DNA of 64,000 bases from Arthrobacter globiformis. GTDB lineage: Bacteria; Actinomycetota; Actinomycetes; Actinomycetales; Micrococcaceae. This document shows, piece by piece, positions 44,844 through 59,590 of the stretch (positions are counted from its first letter, which is position 1; the number at the start of each line of letters is the position of its first letter). Both the position numbers and the translations under genes were made by a program. Location of the stretch: NCBI RefSeq assembly GCF_030818015.1, contig NZ_JAUSZX010000001.1:186001-250000 (forward strand), given 5' to 3'. A model generated the notes under the pieces. The model made no database searches and had not been told where the DNA came from. It saw only the letters and a program-made list of their open reading frames with translations.

Positions 44844-45823
44844 TACTTCTTCTTCCTGTTCTTACGTTGTGGCTGAGTGCGCTGCGTCCGGGCCTGCGCA
44901 ACAGCAGCGGCGGCAGCTGCTTCGGCTTCGGCGTCGGCCTTCTTGCCACCCAGGATGGGAAGGGCCGGAAGGCCCTTGGCGGCACGGCGCTCGGCGAGGG
45001 CCTTGGCGGCGGGGGATCCCGGCGTCGGCATGCGGCGGATGACAAAGAACTGCTGGCCCATGGTCCACAGGTTGGTGGTGGTCCAGTAGATCAGGACACC
45101 GATGGGGAAGTTGATGCCGCCCACGCCGAAGACGATGGGCAGGATGTACAGCATCATCTTCTGCTGGCGCATGAACGGGCTGGCCATGGCCTCTTCGGAC
45201 ATGTTCTTCGCCATGATCTGCTTCTGCGTGATGAACTGCGAGGCCGTCATGGCCAGGATCATCACGATGGAGAGGATCCACACCGCAACCACGTTGCCGC
45301 CAATAGGCGTGCCGTGAAGCAGGGTCGCTGAAAGCGGAGCGCCGAAAATGCTGGACTTGTCGAACTGAACCACCTGTTCGTGGCTCATGGCTCCGATGCC
45401 CTGTCCGCTGGTGGCAGCCCCGGTAATCCCGGAAAGCACCTGGAACAGCGCAAAGAAGAACGGCATCTGGATGAGCATCGGGAGGCAGGCCGAGAACGGG
45501 TTGGTGCCGTGCTTCTTGTACAGGGCCATCTGCTCCTGCGCCATGGCCTGGCGGGAAAGCTGGTCGGTCTTGCCCTTGTACTTGTCCTGCATCTTCTTCA
45601 GGTCGGGCTGCAGCAGCTGCATCCCTCGCTGTGCCTTGATCTGCTTGACGAACACGGGGATCAGGGCTGCACGGATGACCAGCACCAGCCCGATGATGGA
45701 CAGCGTCCAGGTCCAGCCGTTCGCGGCCGGCAGGCCAATGAAGCTCAATCCGTCATGGAAGCCGACCATAATGACTGAGACCAGCCATTTGAACGGGGCC
45801 ATGATTGTTCCAAAGAAGTCCAT
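44843..45823 (-). CDS. yidC: membrane protein insertase YidC
   Basis: 326 aa, the short actinobacterial YidC with five membrane spans and no large periplasmic domain. It begins with a span near WLVSVIMVGFHDGLSFIGLPAANGWTWTLSIIGLVLVIRAALIPVFVKQ; the Arg in that hydrophilic groove is the catalytic-type positive residue. Core motifs YKKHGTNPFSACLPMLIQMPFFFALF and the FPIGVLIYWTTTNLW span match. The C-terminal 60 residues are basic and may touch the ribosome. Confidence 0.97.
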   Translation of the reverse strand: MDFFGTIMAPFKWLVSVIMVGFHDGLSFIGLPAANGWTWTLSIIGLVLVIRAALIPVFVKQIKAQRGMQLLQPDLKKMQDKYKGKTDQLSRQAMAQEQMALYKKHGTNPFSACLPMLIQMPFFFALFQVLSGITGAATSGQGIGAMSHEQVVQFDKSSIFGAPLSATLLHGTPIGGNVVAVWILSIVMILAMTASQFITQKQIMAKNMSEEAMASPFMRQQKMMLYILPIVFGVGGINFPIGVLIYWTTTNLWTMGQQFFVIRRMPTPGSPAAKALAERRAAKGLPALPILGGKKADAEAEAAAAAAVAQARTQRTQPQRKNRKKK

Positions 45824-45839
45824 ACGATTTCCCTATTCG

Positions 45840-46235
45840 TCAGGCCGCAGCGCGGCCTTCTCCATCAGTCTGAGCAGCCAGGTACTTGTCCGGATTGTTC
45901 AGCACAACAATTGTGGGGGTCTGGTTTTCAGGCCATTCCCGGTGGCCGGCGGGGACATGGTCCACGCCACCGGCGTTCCACGGGTGGCAGCGTGCCAGGC
46001 GCCTGGCCGCGAGCCAGCTGCCCTTGACAGCGCCGTGGACGGTGACTGCTTCAAGCGCATAGGCCGAGCACGAGGGAAAGAAGCGGCAGACCTGGCCGTA
46101 CAAGGGCGAAACCACCTTGCGGTAGGCCAGAAGCAGAAGAATGAGGATACTGCGGGGCAGGTTCCAGATGAAGCTGCCCGCGGCCGCTGCTGCGGACTTG
46201 GGGGAATGGACGACGGCGGCAGTCGGGTCAAGCAC
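45840..46235 (-). CDS. yidD: membrane protein insertion efficiency factor YidD
   Basis: 131 aa; the family core is about 70-85. Conserved stretch: LLLAYRKVVSPLYGQVCRFFPSCSAYALEAVTVHGAVKGSWLAARRLARCHPWNAGGVDHVP. Its extra 30 residues at each end are lineage-specific. GTG start at 46235, overlapping rnpA by 8 bp. It sits between rnpA and yidC as in most bacteria. Confidence 0.95.
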   Translation of the reverse strand: MLDPTAAVVHSPKSAAAAAGSFIWNLPRSILILLLLAYRKVVSPLYGQVCRFFPSCSAYALEAVTVHGAVKGSWLAARRLARCHPWNAGGVDHVPAGHREWPENQTPTIVVLNNPDKYLAAQTDGEGRAAA

Positions 46236-46653
46236 GCTGTGTCCCTTCCTGTGTTGTTGCGTCCTGTGGCGTTCCAGCTGGCCGTTTTCCAGTCACTGCC
46301 GGAAGGCGGCCAGCCAGCCGCCTCATGGTGTTTTCCAAAGCGGCGTTGTAATCCGCCAGGAGTTCATCCCAGCTGGCTGTTGCCGAGGCGGGCAAAGCAC
46401 GCACCACAATAGCGAATCCGGTGCCGTACTCGCGCAGCGAGACAGCGCCGGCTTCTCTAAGTCTCCTCTTAACGAGGTTCCTGGCAACAGCGTTCCCGAC
46501 AGCTTTGGAAACGATGAAGCCGATGCGGCTGGGTTCGTCGGCTCCAATAGTTGCCGTATATAACACTACGTTCCGGCGTCCATTGCGGACGCCGGAACGT
46601 ACAGTTGTTGAAAAATCGGTTGAAGTCCTCAGGCGGTTCCGGGTGGCAAGCAC
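46228..46653 (-). CDS. rnpA: ribonuclease P protein component
   Basis: 141 aa. The RNP motif is KAVGNAVARNLVKRRLREA, the RNase P protein RNA-binding RNR patch, and the N-terminus LATRNRLRTSTDFSTTVRSG is typical. It binds the RNase P RNA and helps tRNA 5' processing. GTG start at 46653. 40 bp separate it from rpmH. Confidence 0.97.
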   Translation of the reverse strand: MLATRNRLRTSTDFSTTVRSGVRNGRRNVVLYTATIGADEPSRIGFIVSKAVGNAVARNLVKRRLREAGAVSLREYGTGFAIVVRALPASATASWDELLADYNAALENTMRRLAGRLPAVTGKRPAGTPQDATTQEGTQRA

Positions 46654-46693
46654 CGCTAATCTCGCAGAAGGAAGAAGACCGACAAGTCAGTAT

Positions 46694-46831
46694 TTAGGCC
46701 GACAGTTCGGTGCGACCCTTGCCACGGCGGGCGGCCAGAATGGCACGGCCGGCACGGGTGCGCATACGAAGGCGGAAGCCGTGCTTCTTGGCCCGACGGC
46801 GGTTATTCGGCTGAAAAGTCCGCTTGCTCAC
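46694..46831 (-). CDS. rpmH: 50S ribosomal protein L34
   Basis: 45 aa read from GTG at 46831: starts [20 protein letters not shown] and ends [10 protein letters not shown], the complete L34 signature. It is the first gene of the minus-strand rpmH-rnpA-yidD-yidC-jag-rsmG-parA-parB run, divergent from dnaA with 471 bp between the starts. Confidence 0.98.
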   Translation of the reverse strand: MSKRTFQPNNRRRAKKHGFRLRMRTRAGRAILAARRGKGRTELSA

Positions 46832-47079
46832 GTTAGTTACTCCAGTGGATCAAAGGTGCGCCCACCCGATCAGTAAGGGGAAGAACTGGCCGACGCTAAG
46901 TTTTGTATGTGTCTGCTTCCCCTGAATTTCCCGGAACACGCGGAGCGTCCGGAAGTCCAAAATGGGTTCAGAAAGCAGGCACAAAGGACTCCACAACGTT
47001 AGGGCAAAACGCCGCAGGGAGTCAAACCAGCAAGCCACCCGCCGTGTTTCCCCAGCTGTGGCTAACGGGGTGCCGAACC

Positions 47080-47227
47080 TGTGGATGAAGCAGCTCACAA
47101 TGGCCGTTTTCGAACCACAACGGTGTAATTATCCACAAGGCACTTCCCAGCTATCTTCTAGGCTTTTCATCCCCTAGAGTGTCCCAGTAGCCGATTATCC
47201 ACGGACTGTGCATAACCCTGTGGATTA
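47080..47227. promoter_or_regulatory. DnaA-box cluster upstream of dnaA
   Basis: Boxes: TGTGGATGA at 47080-47088, TTATCCACA at 47129-47137 (exact), TTATCCACG at 47195-47203, TGTGCATAA at 47207-47215 and TGTGGATTA at 47219-47227, in both orientations. The spacer between rpmH and dnaA also holds both promoters, so DnaA very likely regulates itself here and the region may be part of a bipartite origin. Confidence 0.8.
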
Positions 47228-47302
47228 AGCCGGGCCAGGACCCTGGTTCCGGGCTTGCGGTTGCATGTAATGCAGGCAGCAAGCTTTGAGGAACCAAATT
47301 TG

Positions 47303-48724
47303 ATGACAGTAGACGAAGCCAACCACGCCAACACTGTCGGAAGTTCCTGGCGGCGCGTGGTGAATCTTCTCGAACAGGACGACCGCGTTTCGCCCCGGCA
47401 ACGCGGCTTTGTCATCCTCGCGCAGGCCCAGGGCCTCATCGGTTCCACCCTTCTCGTTGCAGTGCCGAACGAACTGACCCGGGAAGTGCTCCAGACCCAG
47501 GTCAAGGACGCTCTCGATGACGCGCTCCGCAACGTCTTCTCGGACGACATCCGCTGCGCGATCGACGTCGACACCGATCTGGTGCCCATCCACAAAGAGC
47601 CGGAACCCGCCGTCGAGCTTTCCCTCGCAAACGATCCCTCCGTTGAGCTGAAGCCCCAGCCCATGCTGCCGAGCACTTCGCACGAATTCGGCCGCCTCAA
47701 CCCCAAGTACGTTTTCGACACCTTCGTGATCGGATCTTCCAACCGGTTTGCCCATGCCGCCGCCGTCGCCGTGGCAGAAGCCCCTGCCAAGGCCTACAAC
47801 CCGCTGTTCATCTATGGCGACTCGGGTCTGGGTAAGACCCACCTGCTGCACGCCATCGGCCATTACGCCCGGCGCCTTTACAGCGGGATCCGCGTCCGGT
47901 ACGTCAACTCCGAGGAATTCACCAACGACTTCATCAACTCGATCCGTGACGATGAAGGCGCCAGCTTCAAGACGACGTACCGCAACGTCGACGTCCTCCT
48001 GATCGATGACATCCAGTTCCTGGCCGGCAAGGACCGGACGCTGGAGGAGTTCTTCCACACCTTCAACTCGCTGCACAACAACAACAAGCAGGTGGTCATC
48101 ACCTCGGACCAGCCGCCCAAGCTGCTGGCAGGTTTCGAGGACCGGATGAAGTCCCGCTTCGAGTGGGGCCTGCTGACGGACATCCAGCCGCCTGAGCTGG
48201 AAACCCGCATCGCCATCCTCCGGAAGAAGGCCCTCAGCGAAGGCCTCTCCGCCCCGGACGACGCGTTGGAGTACATCGCTTCGAAGATCGCCAGCAACAT
48301 CCGCGAACTCGAAGGCGCCCTCATCCGCGTCACGGCATTCGCCAGCCTCAACCGCCAGCCGGTGGACGTCGCTCTCGCCGAGATGGTGCTCAAGGACCTC
48401 ATCACCGACGACGGCGCCCAGGAAATCACGTCGGCCCAGATCCTGCAGCAGACGGCGGACTACTTCAAGCTCAGCATGGAGGAGCTCTGCAGCAAGTCCC
48501 GGACCCGGACGCTGGTGACGGCACGGCAGATCGCCATGTACCTGTGCCGCGAACTGACCGACATGTCGCTGCCGAAGATCGGCCAGGAGCTAGGCGGACG
48601 CGACCACACCACCGTGATCCACGCCGACCGCAAGATCCGTGAACTCATGGCCGAGCGTCGTGTGATTTACAACCAGGTCACCGAGCTCACCAACCGGATC
48701 AAGCAGCAGCAGCGCGACTCCTGA
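47303..48724 (+). CDS. dnaA: chromosomal replication initiator DnaA
   Basis: 473 aa from ATG 47303 (MTVDEANHANTVGSSWRRV), preceded by a GAGGAA ribosome site; the longer frame from 47255 overlaps the box cluster. Domain I at about 1-90, a linker, then AAA+ domain III with YNPLFIYGDSGLGKTHLLHAI (Walker A) and DVLLIDDIQFL (Walker B). The C-terminal DNA-binding domain IV has LGGRDHTTVIHADRKI, which reads the DnaA box. It opens oriC just downstream. Confidence 0.98.
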   Translation: MTVDEANHANTVGSSWRRVVNLLEQDDRVSPRQRGFVILAQAQGLIGSTLLVAVPNELTREVLQTQVKDALDDALRNVFSDDIRCAIDVDTDLVPIHKEPEPAVELSLANDPSVELKPQPMLPSTSHEFGRLNPKYVFDTFVIGSSNRFAHAAAVAVAEAPAKAYNPLFIYGDSGLGKTHLLHAIGHYARRLYSGIRVRYVNSEEFTNDFINSIRDDEGASFKTTYRNVDVLLIDDIQFLAGKDRTLEEFFHTFNSLHNNNKQVVITSDQPPKLLAGFEDRMKSRFEWGLLTDIQPPELETRIAILRKKALSEGLSAPDDALEYIASKIASNIRELEGALIRVTAFASLNRQPVDVALAEMVLKDLITDDGAQEITSAQILQQTADYFKLSMEELCSKSRTRTLVTARQIAMYLCRELTDMSLPKIGQELGGRDHTTVIHADRKIRELMAERRVIYNQVTELTNRIKQQQRDS

Positions 48725-49260
48725 TCCAAGGTTCTTTACCTTATTAACAGGTGCGTGTGGATAACCCTGTGGACAGTTAAGGGGACAACCGCGGTTAATG
48801 GGCTTAAAACCCTTAAGGCGTCTGTGGATCACGGAACCGGGCCAAAATCTTGTCAACATCCACAGCCTGTTTAAAACGTGCCGAACCCACAGTCCATGAA
48901 CAGGGCTTAACCGCGGATCCGAGCCGTGAAACCGACTTATCCACAGTTTCCACAGCAGTTATTAACACTACTAATCCCAAAAAATCGAATTCCCTCAAAC
49001 AACAATCTCCTTCCGCGACCTCCACGCACCGGCCCAAGCATCGGCCACCAGGCTGCCGGCAGAGCTGGCATCACTGGCGGGGATGGGGAAATCCTTGTAG
49101 TTCCGGCTAAGCTGTCTGCAGCGCTCCCATCCCTGGGTTTGTTCGCGGTCGGCCATGCGCGGACCATGCAGGTTCAGGGACTTGGGGGCAACGGTCTTGT
49201 GGGCTCCTTGCGAGTTCCCGTTCAGAAAATGGCAGCAGCAATGAAAGGCGGCACCCTTCC
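48725..49260. other. oriC: replication origin oriC (dnaA-dnaN intergenic region)
   Basis: 536 bp with clustered DnaA boxes: TGTGGATAA at 48756-48764 and TTATCCACA at 48937-48945 (both exact), and weaker ones at 48768, 48823, 48856 and 48946. The best box is followed by an AT-rich, poly-A-bearing stretch at 48957-49010 that fits the DNA unwinding element. Gene order and the change in strand preference of neighbouring genes also mark this as the origin. The last 200 bp before dnaN are higher in GC and should carry the dnaN promoter. Confidence 0.92.
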
Positions 49261-50385
49261 GTGAAGTTCAGAGTCGAACGGGACGTCCTGGCAGAAGCCG
49301 TCACATGGACAGCCCGGTCGTTGTCTCCGCGGCCGCCCGTACCGGTGCTCTCCGGCCTCCTCCTCAAGGCCGAATCCGGAACCGTCAGCCTGTCCAGCTT
49401 CGATTACGAGACCTCCGCACGGCTTGAAATTCCTGCCGACATCAGGGAGGAAGGCACCATCCTGGTCTCCGGCCGGCTCCTGGCGGACATCTGCCGCAGC
49501 CTGCCCTCGGCGCCGGTGGACATCGAAACCGACGGCAACAAGGTGACACTCACCTGCCGCCGAAGCAGCTTCCACCTGGCCACCATGCCCGAGGCTGAAT
49601 ACCCGCCGCTGCCTGCGCTGCCCACCATCACCGGAACTGTCGCCGGTGACGCGTTCGCCCAGGCTGTATCCCAAGTGATCATCGCCGCGAGCAAGGACGA
49701 CACCCTTCCCATCCTCACGGGCGTGCGGATGGAGATCGAGGACGACCTCATCACCCTCCTGGCCACGGACCGTTACCGGCTCGCCATGCGGGAAGTTCCC
49801 TGGAAGCCCGTCACTCCGGGCATCTCCACCAGTGCCCTGGTCAAGGCCAAAACGCTGAACGAGGTCGCAAAGACTCTGGGCGGCAGCGGTGACATCAACC
49901 TGGCCATCGCCGACGACGACAGCCGGCTTATCGGCTTTGAAAGCGGCGGACGCACCACCACGTCGCTGCTGGTCGACGGCGATTACCCCAAGATCCGCTC
50001 GCTGTTCCCGGATTCCACGCCGATTCATGCCACGGTGCAGACCCAGGAGCTCGTGGAGGCGGTCCGCCGCGTCTCGCTCGTGGCAGAACGCAACACCCCG
50101 GTCCGCCTCGCCTTTACGCAGGGCCAGCTGCACCTCGACGCCGGCACCGGTGAGGACGCCCAGGCATCGGAAGAACTTGAGGCGCAACTCTCGGGCGATG
50201 ACATCACCGTTGCCTTCAACCCGCACTACCTGGTTGAAGGCCTCAGCGTGATTGAAACCAAGTTTGTGCGCTTCTCCTTCACCACGGCACCCAAACCTGC
50301 CATGATCACCGCGCAGAACGACGTCGACGGCGAGGACCAGGACGACTACCGCTACCTCGTGATGCCGGTGCGCCTGCCCAACTAA
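49261..50385 (+). CDS. dnaN: DNA polymerase III beta sliding clamp
   Basis: 374 aa, GTG start. It begins MKFRVERDVLAEAVTWTARSLSPRPPVPVLSGLLL, and the third domain ends with YRYLVMPVRLPN, the conserved clamp C-terminus. Three repeated clamp domains of about 120 residues each. It encircles DNA and tethers polymerase; the C-terminal pocket residues are recognisable. Follows oriC. Confidence 0.98.
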   Translation: MKFRVERDVLAEAVTWTARSLSPRPPVPVLSGLLLKAESGTVSLSSFDYETSARLEIPADIREEGTILVSGRLLADICRSLPSAPVDIETDGNKVTLTCRRSSFHLATMPEAEYPPLPALPTITGTVAGDAFAQAVSQVIIAASKDDTLPILTGVRMEIEDDLITLLATDRYRLAMREVPWKPVTPGISTSALVKAKTLNEVAKTLGGSGDINLAIADDDSRLIGFESGGRTTTSLLVDGDYPKIRSLFPDSTPIHATVQTQELVEAVRRVSLVAERNTPVRLAFTQGQLHLDAGTGEDAQASEELEAQLSGDDITVAFNPHYLVEGLSVIETKFVRFSFTTAPKPAMITAQNDVDGEDQDDYRYLVMPVRLPN

Positions 50386-50399
50386 GCCACATCCCAACT

Positions 50400-50451
50400 A
50401 GGTAGCAGCTGAGGGGCTTCCGAGCCTTCAGAACGCCTTGAGCTGCTACCT
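50400..50451 (+). terminator. hairpin between dnaN and gnd
   Basis: AGGTAGCAGCT (50400-50410) and AGCTGCTACCT (50441-50451) are perfect 11-bp arms around a 30-base loop that itself holds GGCT-TCCG-AGCC. A short T-rich stretch (TGTTTGGG) follows. Probable dnaN terminator; the size of the loop makes a leader role for gnd possible. Confidence 0.5.
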
Positions 50452-50502
50452 GTTTGGGTGGACCGCCATCCCTAACCATCCGCGCAGAAAAGAGTTCACA
50501 CG

Positions 50503-51387
50503 GTGCATATCGGACTGATCGGCCTTGGAAAAATGGGTTTCAACATGCGCGAACGGCTGCGCAAGGGCGGGGTCGAGGTCACTGGCTTCGACCGCAACCC
50601 CGAGGTCACCGATGTTGCCTCCACGGACGAACTCATCGCCGCCCTTCCTGCGCCGCGCCTCATCTGGGTCATGGTTCCGGCCGGTGAAATCACCGACGCT
50701 GTCATCACCGAGCTCGGTGCCAAGCTGCAGCCCGGCGACATGGTGATCGATGGAGGCAACTCCCGCTTCACCGAGGACCAGAAGCATGCCGCGGCCCTCG
50801 CCGAAAAAGGAATCCGCTTCGCTGACTGCGGCGTCTCCGGCGGAGTCTGGGGCCTTCAGAACGGTTACGGTCTCATGGCCGGCGGCGACGCCGAGGACAT
50901 CGAACGTGCCCTTCCGGTCTTTGACGCGCTCCGTCCCGAAGGCGACCGCGCGGACAGCTTCGTCCATGTGGGCAGCGTCGGCGCCGGCCACTACGCCAAG
51001 ATGGTGCACAACGGTATCGAGTACGGCCTGATGCAGGCCTACGCGGAAGGCTATGAACTCCTCGCCGCCAAGGAAATCGTGACCGATCTCCCCGGCACTT
51101 TCCGCGCCTGGCAGAAGGGGACAGTTGTCCGGTCCTGGCTTCTGGACCTCATGGTGAAGGCCCTGGACGAGGATCCGGGACTTGCCTCGATCGACGACTA
51201 CGTCGAGGACTCCGGTGAAGGACGCTGGACCGTGGAGGAGGCCATCGCCAATGCGGTCCCCGCCCCCGCCATCACCGCTGCGCTGTTTGCCCGGTTCGCC
51301 TCCCGCGAGGACAACTCGCCGGCAATGAAGATGGTGTCCGCGCTGCGCCACCAGTTCGGCGGGCATGCCACCCGTCCGGCCAAGTAG
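50503..51387 (+). CDS. gnd: 6-phosphogluconate dehydrogenase, decarboxylating (short form)
   Basis: 294 aa, GTG start. Rossmann start IGLIGLGKMGFNMRERLRKGGVEVTGFDRNPE; catalytic GGNSRF (VIDGGNSRFTED) and SGGVWGLQNGYGLMAGGD; substrate site HNGIEYGLMQAYAEG with the conserved Lys (KMVHNGIEYG). The short length and Asp-Arg at the cofactor loop suggest the NAD-preferring type found in actinobacteria. It catalyses the third step of the oxidative pentose phosphate route. Located between dnaN and recF, the usual actinobacterial order. Confidence 0.95.
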   Translation: MHIGLIGLGKMGFNMRERLRKGGVEVTGFDRNPEVTDVASTDELIAALPAPRLIWVMVPAGEITDAVITELGAKLQPGDMVIDGGNSRFTEDQKHAAALAEKGIRFADCGVSGGVWGLQNGYGLMAGGDAEDIERALPVFDALRPEGDRADSFVHVGSVGAGHYAKMVHNGIEYGLMQAYAEGYELLAAKEIVTDLPGTFRAWQKGTVVRSWLLDLMVKALDEDPGLASIDDYVEDSGEGRWTVEEAIANAVPAPAITAALFARFASREDNSPAMKMVSALRHQFGGHATRPAK

Positions 51388-51447
51388 CTCCGTGTCCGGG
51401 TTCCGGCCGGCTTCCGGACCGACGGTTCCCGAGAATTTGAAGATCGC

Positions 51448-52650
51448 GTGTACCTAGAACACTTGTCCCTGACCGACTTCCGCAGTTACGCCCAGGTGGA
51501 TCTCCGGTTTGATCCGGGGGTCACGGTCCTGGTCGGTTCCAACGGAATCGGCAAGACCAACCTGATGGAAGCCATCGGCTACCTGGCAACCCTCAGTTCG
51601 CACCGGGTCAGTGCTGACGGTCCCTTGCTCCGTTTCGGAACGGACCGCGCCCTGATCCGGGCAAAGCTGGTCCGGGGCGAACAATCCACCATTTTGGAGC
51701 TGGAGATCAACGGCGGCCGGGCCAACCGGGGACGCATCAACCGCAGCAACCCCGTCCGGGCGAGAGACCTGCTGGGCATCTGCCACACCGTCCTCTTCGC
51801 CCCGGAGGACCTGGCGCTCGTCAAGGGTGATCCGTCGAACCGCCGCCGCTTCCTGGACGAGCTCCTGGTGAGCCTGATTCCCCGGCACGCCGCCACCCGC
51901 AGCGACTATGACCGCGTGCTTAAACAGCGCAACGCACTGCTGAAGTCGGGACGGGCCGGAAAGTTCACCGCCGGCCACGAAGCCACCCTCGATGTCTGGG
52001 ACCAGCACATGGCACGGGCCGGAGCGGAGCTGCTCCATGCCAGGCTGGAACTCGTCGAGCGCCTGCGGCCCCACCTCAACAATGCCTACGCTCAACTGAC
52101 CGATGGCTCCAAGGCCGCGGATGCGGTCTACCGCTCAACTCTGCAGAACATGATGGACGACGACGGCGAGCCCGCCAGCCCTTCGGCAGCTCCATCGGGG
52201 CAGGCAACCCCGGCCGAGGATCTCGGGCTTCTGTCCGTGGATGAGCTTGCCGAACGCTACGTCCAGGCCTTCGCGGCGTCCCGCCGCAGGGAACTCGAAC
52301 GGGGCATCTCGCTGGTGGGTCCGCACCGCGACGAGCTGGAACTCGTGCTGGGGCAGGCACCGGCGAAGGGCTACGCCTCGCACGGTGAAACGTGGTCCAT
52401 GTGTCTGTCCCTGCGGCTGGCGTCCTACTACGTCATGCTCGACGACGCCCGCACCGGAGGCTCAGCACCGATCCTCATCCTGGACGACGTTTTCGCCGAA
52501 CTTGATGTCCAGCGGCGGCGTAAACTGGCGGAAATAGTTGCCGGCGCCGAGCAGGTGCTGGTGACCGCCGCCGTCGACGCCGATATTCCGGACGAGCTTG
52601 CGGGCCGGCGGGTGAAGGTTATCCCGGGAGGAATCGATGAACAGGGATAA
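51448..52650 (+). CDS. recF: DNA replication and repair protein RecF
   Basis: 400 aa, GTG start. SMC-like ATPase: N-terminal YLEHLSLTDFRSYAQVDLRF and Walker A GSNGIGKTNLMEAIGYL; the signature is VGPHRDELELVLGQ; Walker B ILILDDVFAELDVQRR. RecF loads RecA at gaps with RecOR. The end overlaps the next gene by 14 bp. Confidence 0.97.
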   Translation: MYLEHLSLTDFRSYAQVDLRFDPGVTVLVGSNGIGKTNLMEAIGYLATLSSHRVSADGPLLRFGTDRALIRAKLVRGEQSTILELEINGGRANRGRINRSNPVRARDLLGICHTVLFAPEDLALVKGDPSNRRRFLDELLVSLIPRHAATRSDYDRVLKQRNALLKSGRAGKFTAGHEATLDVWDQHMARAGAELLHARLELVERLRPHLNNAYAQLTDGSKAADAVYRSTLQNMMDDDGEPASPSAAPSGQATPAEDLGLLSVDELAERYVQAFAASRRRELERGISLVGPHRDELELVLGQAPAKGYASHGETWSMCLSLRLASYYVMLDDARTGGSAPILILDDVFAELDVQRRRKLAEIVAGAEQVLVTAAVDADIPDELAGRRVKVIPGGIDEQG

Positions 52651-53194
52651 GGACGGCGGCCTGCAGCCGGGCCGCGATCCCGATGAAATCGATGCCGCCC
52701 AAGCGGCGCTAAACAGGATGCGTGAGGCAGCGGCCGCACGCGGAGAGGTCCGCCGGAAAGCGCCGCGAGCAGGCGGCAGCCAAAAACCACGTACTGGAGC
52801 CCAGGGAACGCGGGGCTTCAGCCAGTTCCACTCCACCGGACGCGATCCCTTGGGGCTGGGAAAAGTCGTGGGGCGGCTGGTCGCCGAACGCGGCTGGACC
52901 TCCCCGGTGGCCGTCGGCTCGGTTATGGCCGAGTGGCCGGCGCTTGTGGGACCAGAAATCGCTGCCCACTGCACGCCGGAAAGCTTTACCGACACCACTC
53001 TCCATGTCAGGTGCGACTCCACGGCCTGGGCGACGCAGCTCCGGTTGCTCAGCATGAGCCTGCTCGAAAAGTTCCGCACCGAACTCGGTGACGGCGTGGT
53101 CACCAGCATCCATGTGCTGGGCCCGGCCGCACCGAACTGGCGCAAGGGTGGGCGCACCGTCAACGGACGCGGGCCTAGGGACACCTACGGATAG
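52637..53194 (+). CDS. DUF721 family protein
   Basis: 185 aa. Basic, disordered first 55 residues, then the DUF721 domain (about 70-160): LGKVVGRLVAERGWTSPVAVGSVMAEWPALVGPEIAAHCTPESFTDTTLHVRCDSTAWATQLRLLSMSLLEKF. The family sits next to recF and gyrB in actinobacteria and has been linked to nucleic-acid binding, but its exact job is not known to me. Translationally coupled to recF by a 14-bp overlap. Confidence 0.92.
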   Translation: MNRDKDGGLQPGRDPDEIDAAQAALNRMREAAAARGEVRRKAPRAGGSQKPRTGAQGTRGFSQFHSTGRDPLGLGKVVGRLVAERGWTSPVAVGSVMAEWPALVGPEIAAHCTPESFTDTTLHVRCDSTAWATQLRLLSMSLLEKFRTELGDGVVTSIHVLGPAAPNWRKGGRTVNGRGPRDTYG

Positions 53195-55712
<2,518 letters not shown>

Positions 55713-55770
55713 CGGTTTCCGCCCTTGATATTCCAGAACCGACATATACCTGAAACGGAAAATACAGACT

Positions 55771-58502
<2,732 letters not shown>

Positions 58503-58506
<4 letters not shown>

Positions 58507-59159
58507 GCAATCCCGACTCATTTCCCAAGCCGAGCAGTAATGGTCCCGGCGGGATGCGTCAGCCGGCATCCGCTCCCCGGGTGAATGCCCCGGTGCGTCC
58601 CCAGCAGAGCCCGGCCACGCCGTCGGGCCTGCCCGGCCAGCCTCCCGCAGGTGCGGGACAGCGCCCGGCGCCCGCAGGGCAGCGCCCGCAGGGCCAGCGG
58701 CCGGCCGCGCCGGCACAGCGCCCGGCAGCCCCCGGGCAGCGGCCCCAGGCCGCGCAGGGTGCGCCAGGGCTGGTCAAGCCCGCTCCCAAGGCCAAGGTGC
58801 GCCGTGCCCGGCTCCTGGTCAGCAAGGTTGACCCCTGGTCTGTCCTGAAAATGGCGTTCCTGCTGTCCGTCGCGCTCGGCATCGTCACCGTGGTGGCTGC
58901 CATTGTGCTGTGGACCGTGCTGGACCTGACCGGCATCTTCGACCAGGTGGATAGCCTGTTGGGAACGCTCGCCGGTTCCGAGGGCGGTGGCTTCGAACTG
59001 AAGAAGGTCGCCTCGCTCGGCCAGGTGGCATCGTTCGCGACGATCATCGCCGTTGTGAACGTGGTGCTGCTGACCGCCCTGTCCATGCTGTCAGCCGTGC
59101 TGTACAACATTTCGGCTACCCTCGTTGGCGGCATCGGCGTTACCCTTACGGACGACTAA
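58503..59159 (+). CDS. DUF3566 membrane protein
   Basis: 218 aa, starting at a GTG that overlaps the gyrA stop. The first 90 residues are a Pro/Gln/Gly-rich cytoplasmic tail with repeated [18 protein letters not shown] segments. The remaining 120 carry the DUF3566 domain with two membrane spans ([27 protein letters not shown] and [40 protein letters not shown]). It is conserved next to gyrA in actinobacteria; function not established. Confidence 0.9.
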
Positions 59160-59256
59160 ATCCCTGTATTTCCGCGGAAAACCCCGCGAAAATGCCTCGA
59201 TTTGAGATCGGGCCGGGATGTGCTGTAGAGTCTTGTCTCGGCCCGATGAGGCATCG

Positions 59257-59330
59257 GGGCGTATAGCTCAGGCGGTTAGAGCGCTTCGCTGATAACGAAG
59301 AGGTCCCAGGTTCAAGTCCTGGTACGCCCA
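59257..59330 (+). tRNA. tRNA-Ile (GAT anticodon)
   Basis: 74 bases with a complete cloverleaf: acceptor GGGCGTA/TACGCCC, D-loop containing TAGCTCAGG, anticodon stem CTTCG/CGAAG with GAT (59291-59293), T-loop GGTTCAAGTCC. No CCA is encoded, so PcnA must add it. Confidence 0.98.
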
Positions 59331-59400
59331 CGGAACCTGCACAGGTTCAAGTAGAGGTTTAGGCCGGATTCCCCGGGAATCAAGCCGGAACGGGGTGCGT

Positions 59401-59520
59401 GTGAAGAAGTTGCTGGTTATTGCAGCTGCGATCGCAGGCGCCCTCCTCTACAAGAAAAAAGTGCAGGAATCCGAAGCCCGGAAAACAGTCTGGAGCGAAT
59501 CAACCGACAAGGTTGAATAG
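59401..59520 (+). CDS. DLW-39 family small protein
   Basis: 39 aa from a GTG start: MKKLLVIAAAIAGALLYKKK, then a charged C-terminal half ending ESTDKVE. Length and shape match the actinobacterial DLW-39 family, a short membrane-anchored peptide conserved between the Ile and Ala tRNA genes. The family's namesake DLW is TVW here. One N-terminal span followed by a cytoplasmic basic-acidic tail; function unknown. Confidence 0.85.
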   Translation: MKKLLVIAAAIAGALLYKKKVQESEARKTVWSESTDKVE

Positions 59521-59590
59521 CCCGGATCCCGGTGCGAGGCTGGTCAGTCAGGCTCCGCAACTAGGGTATGATGGACGGGTTGCTTCTTAT

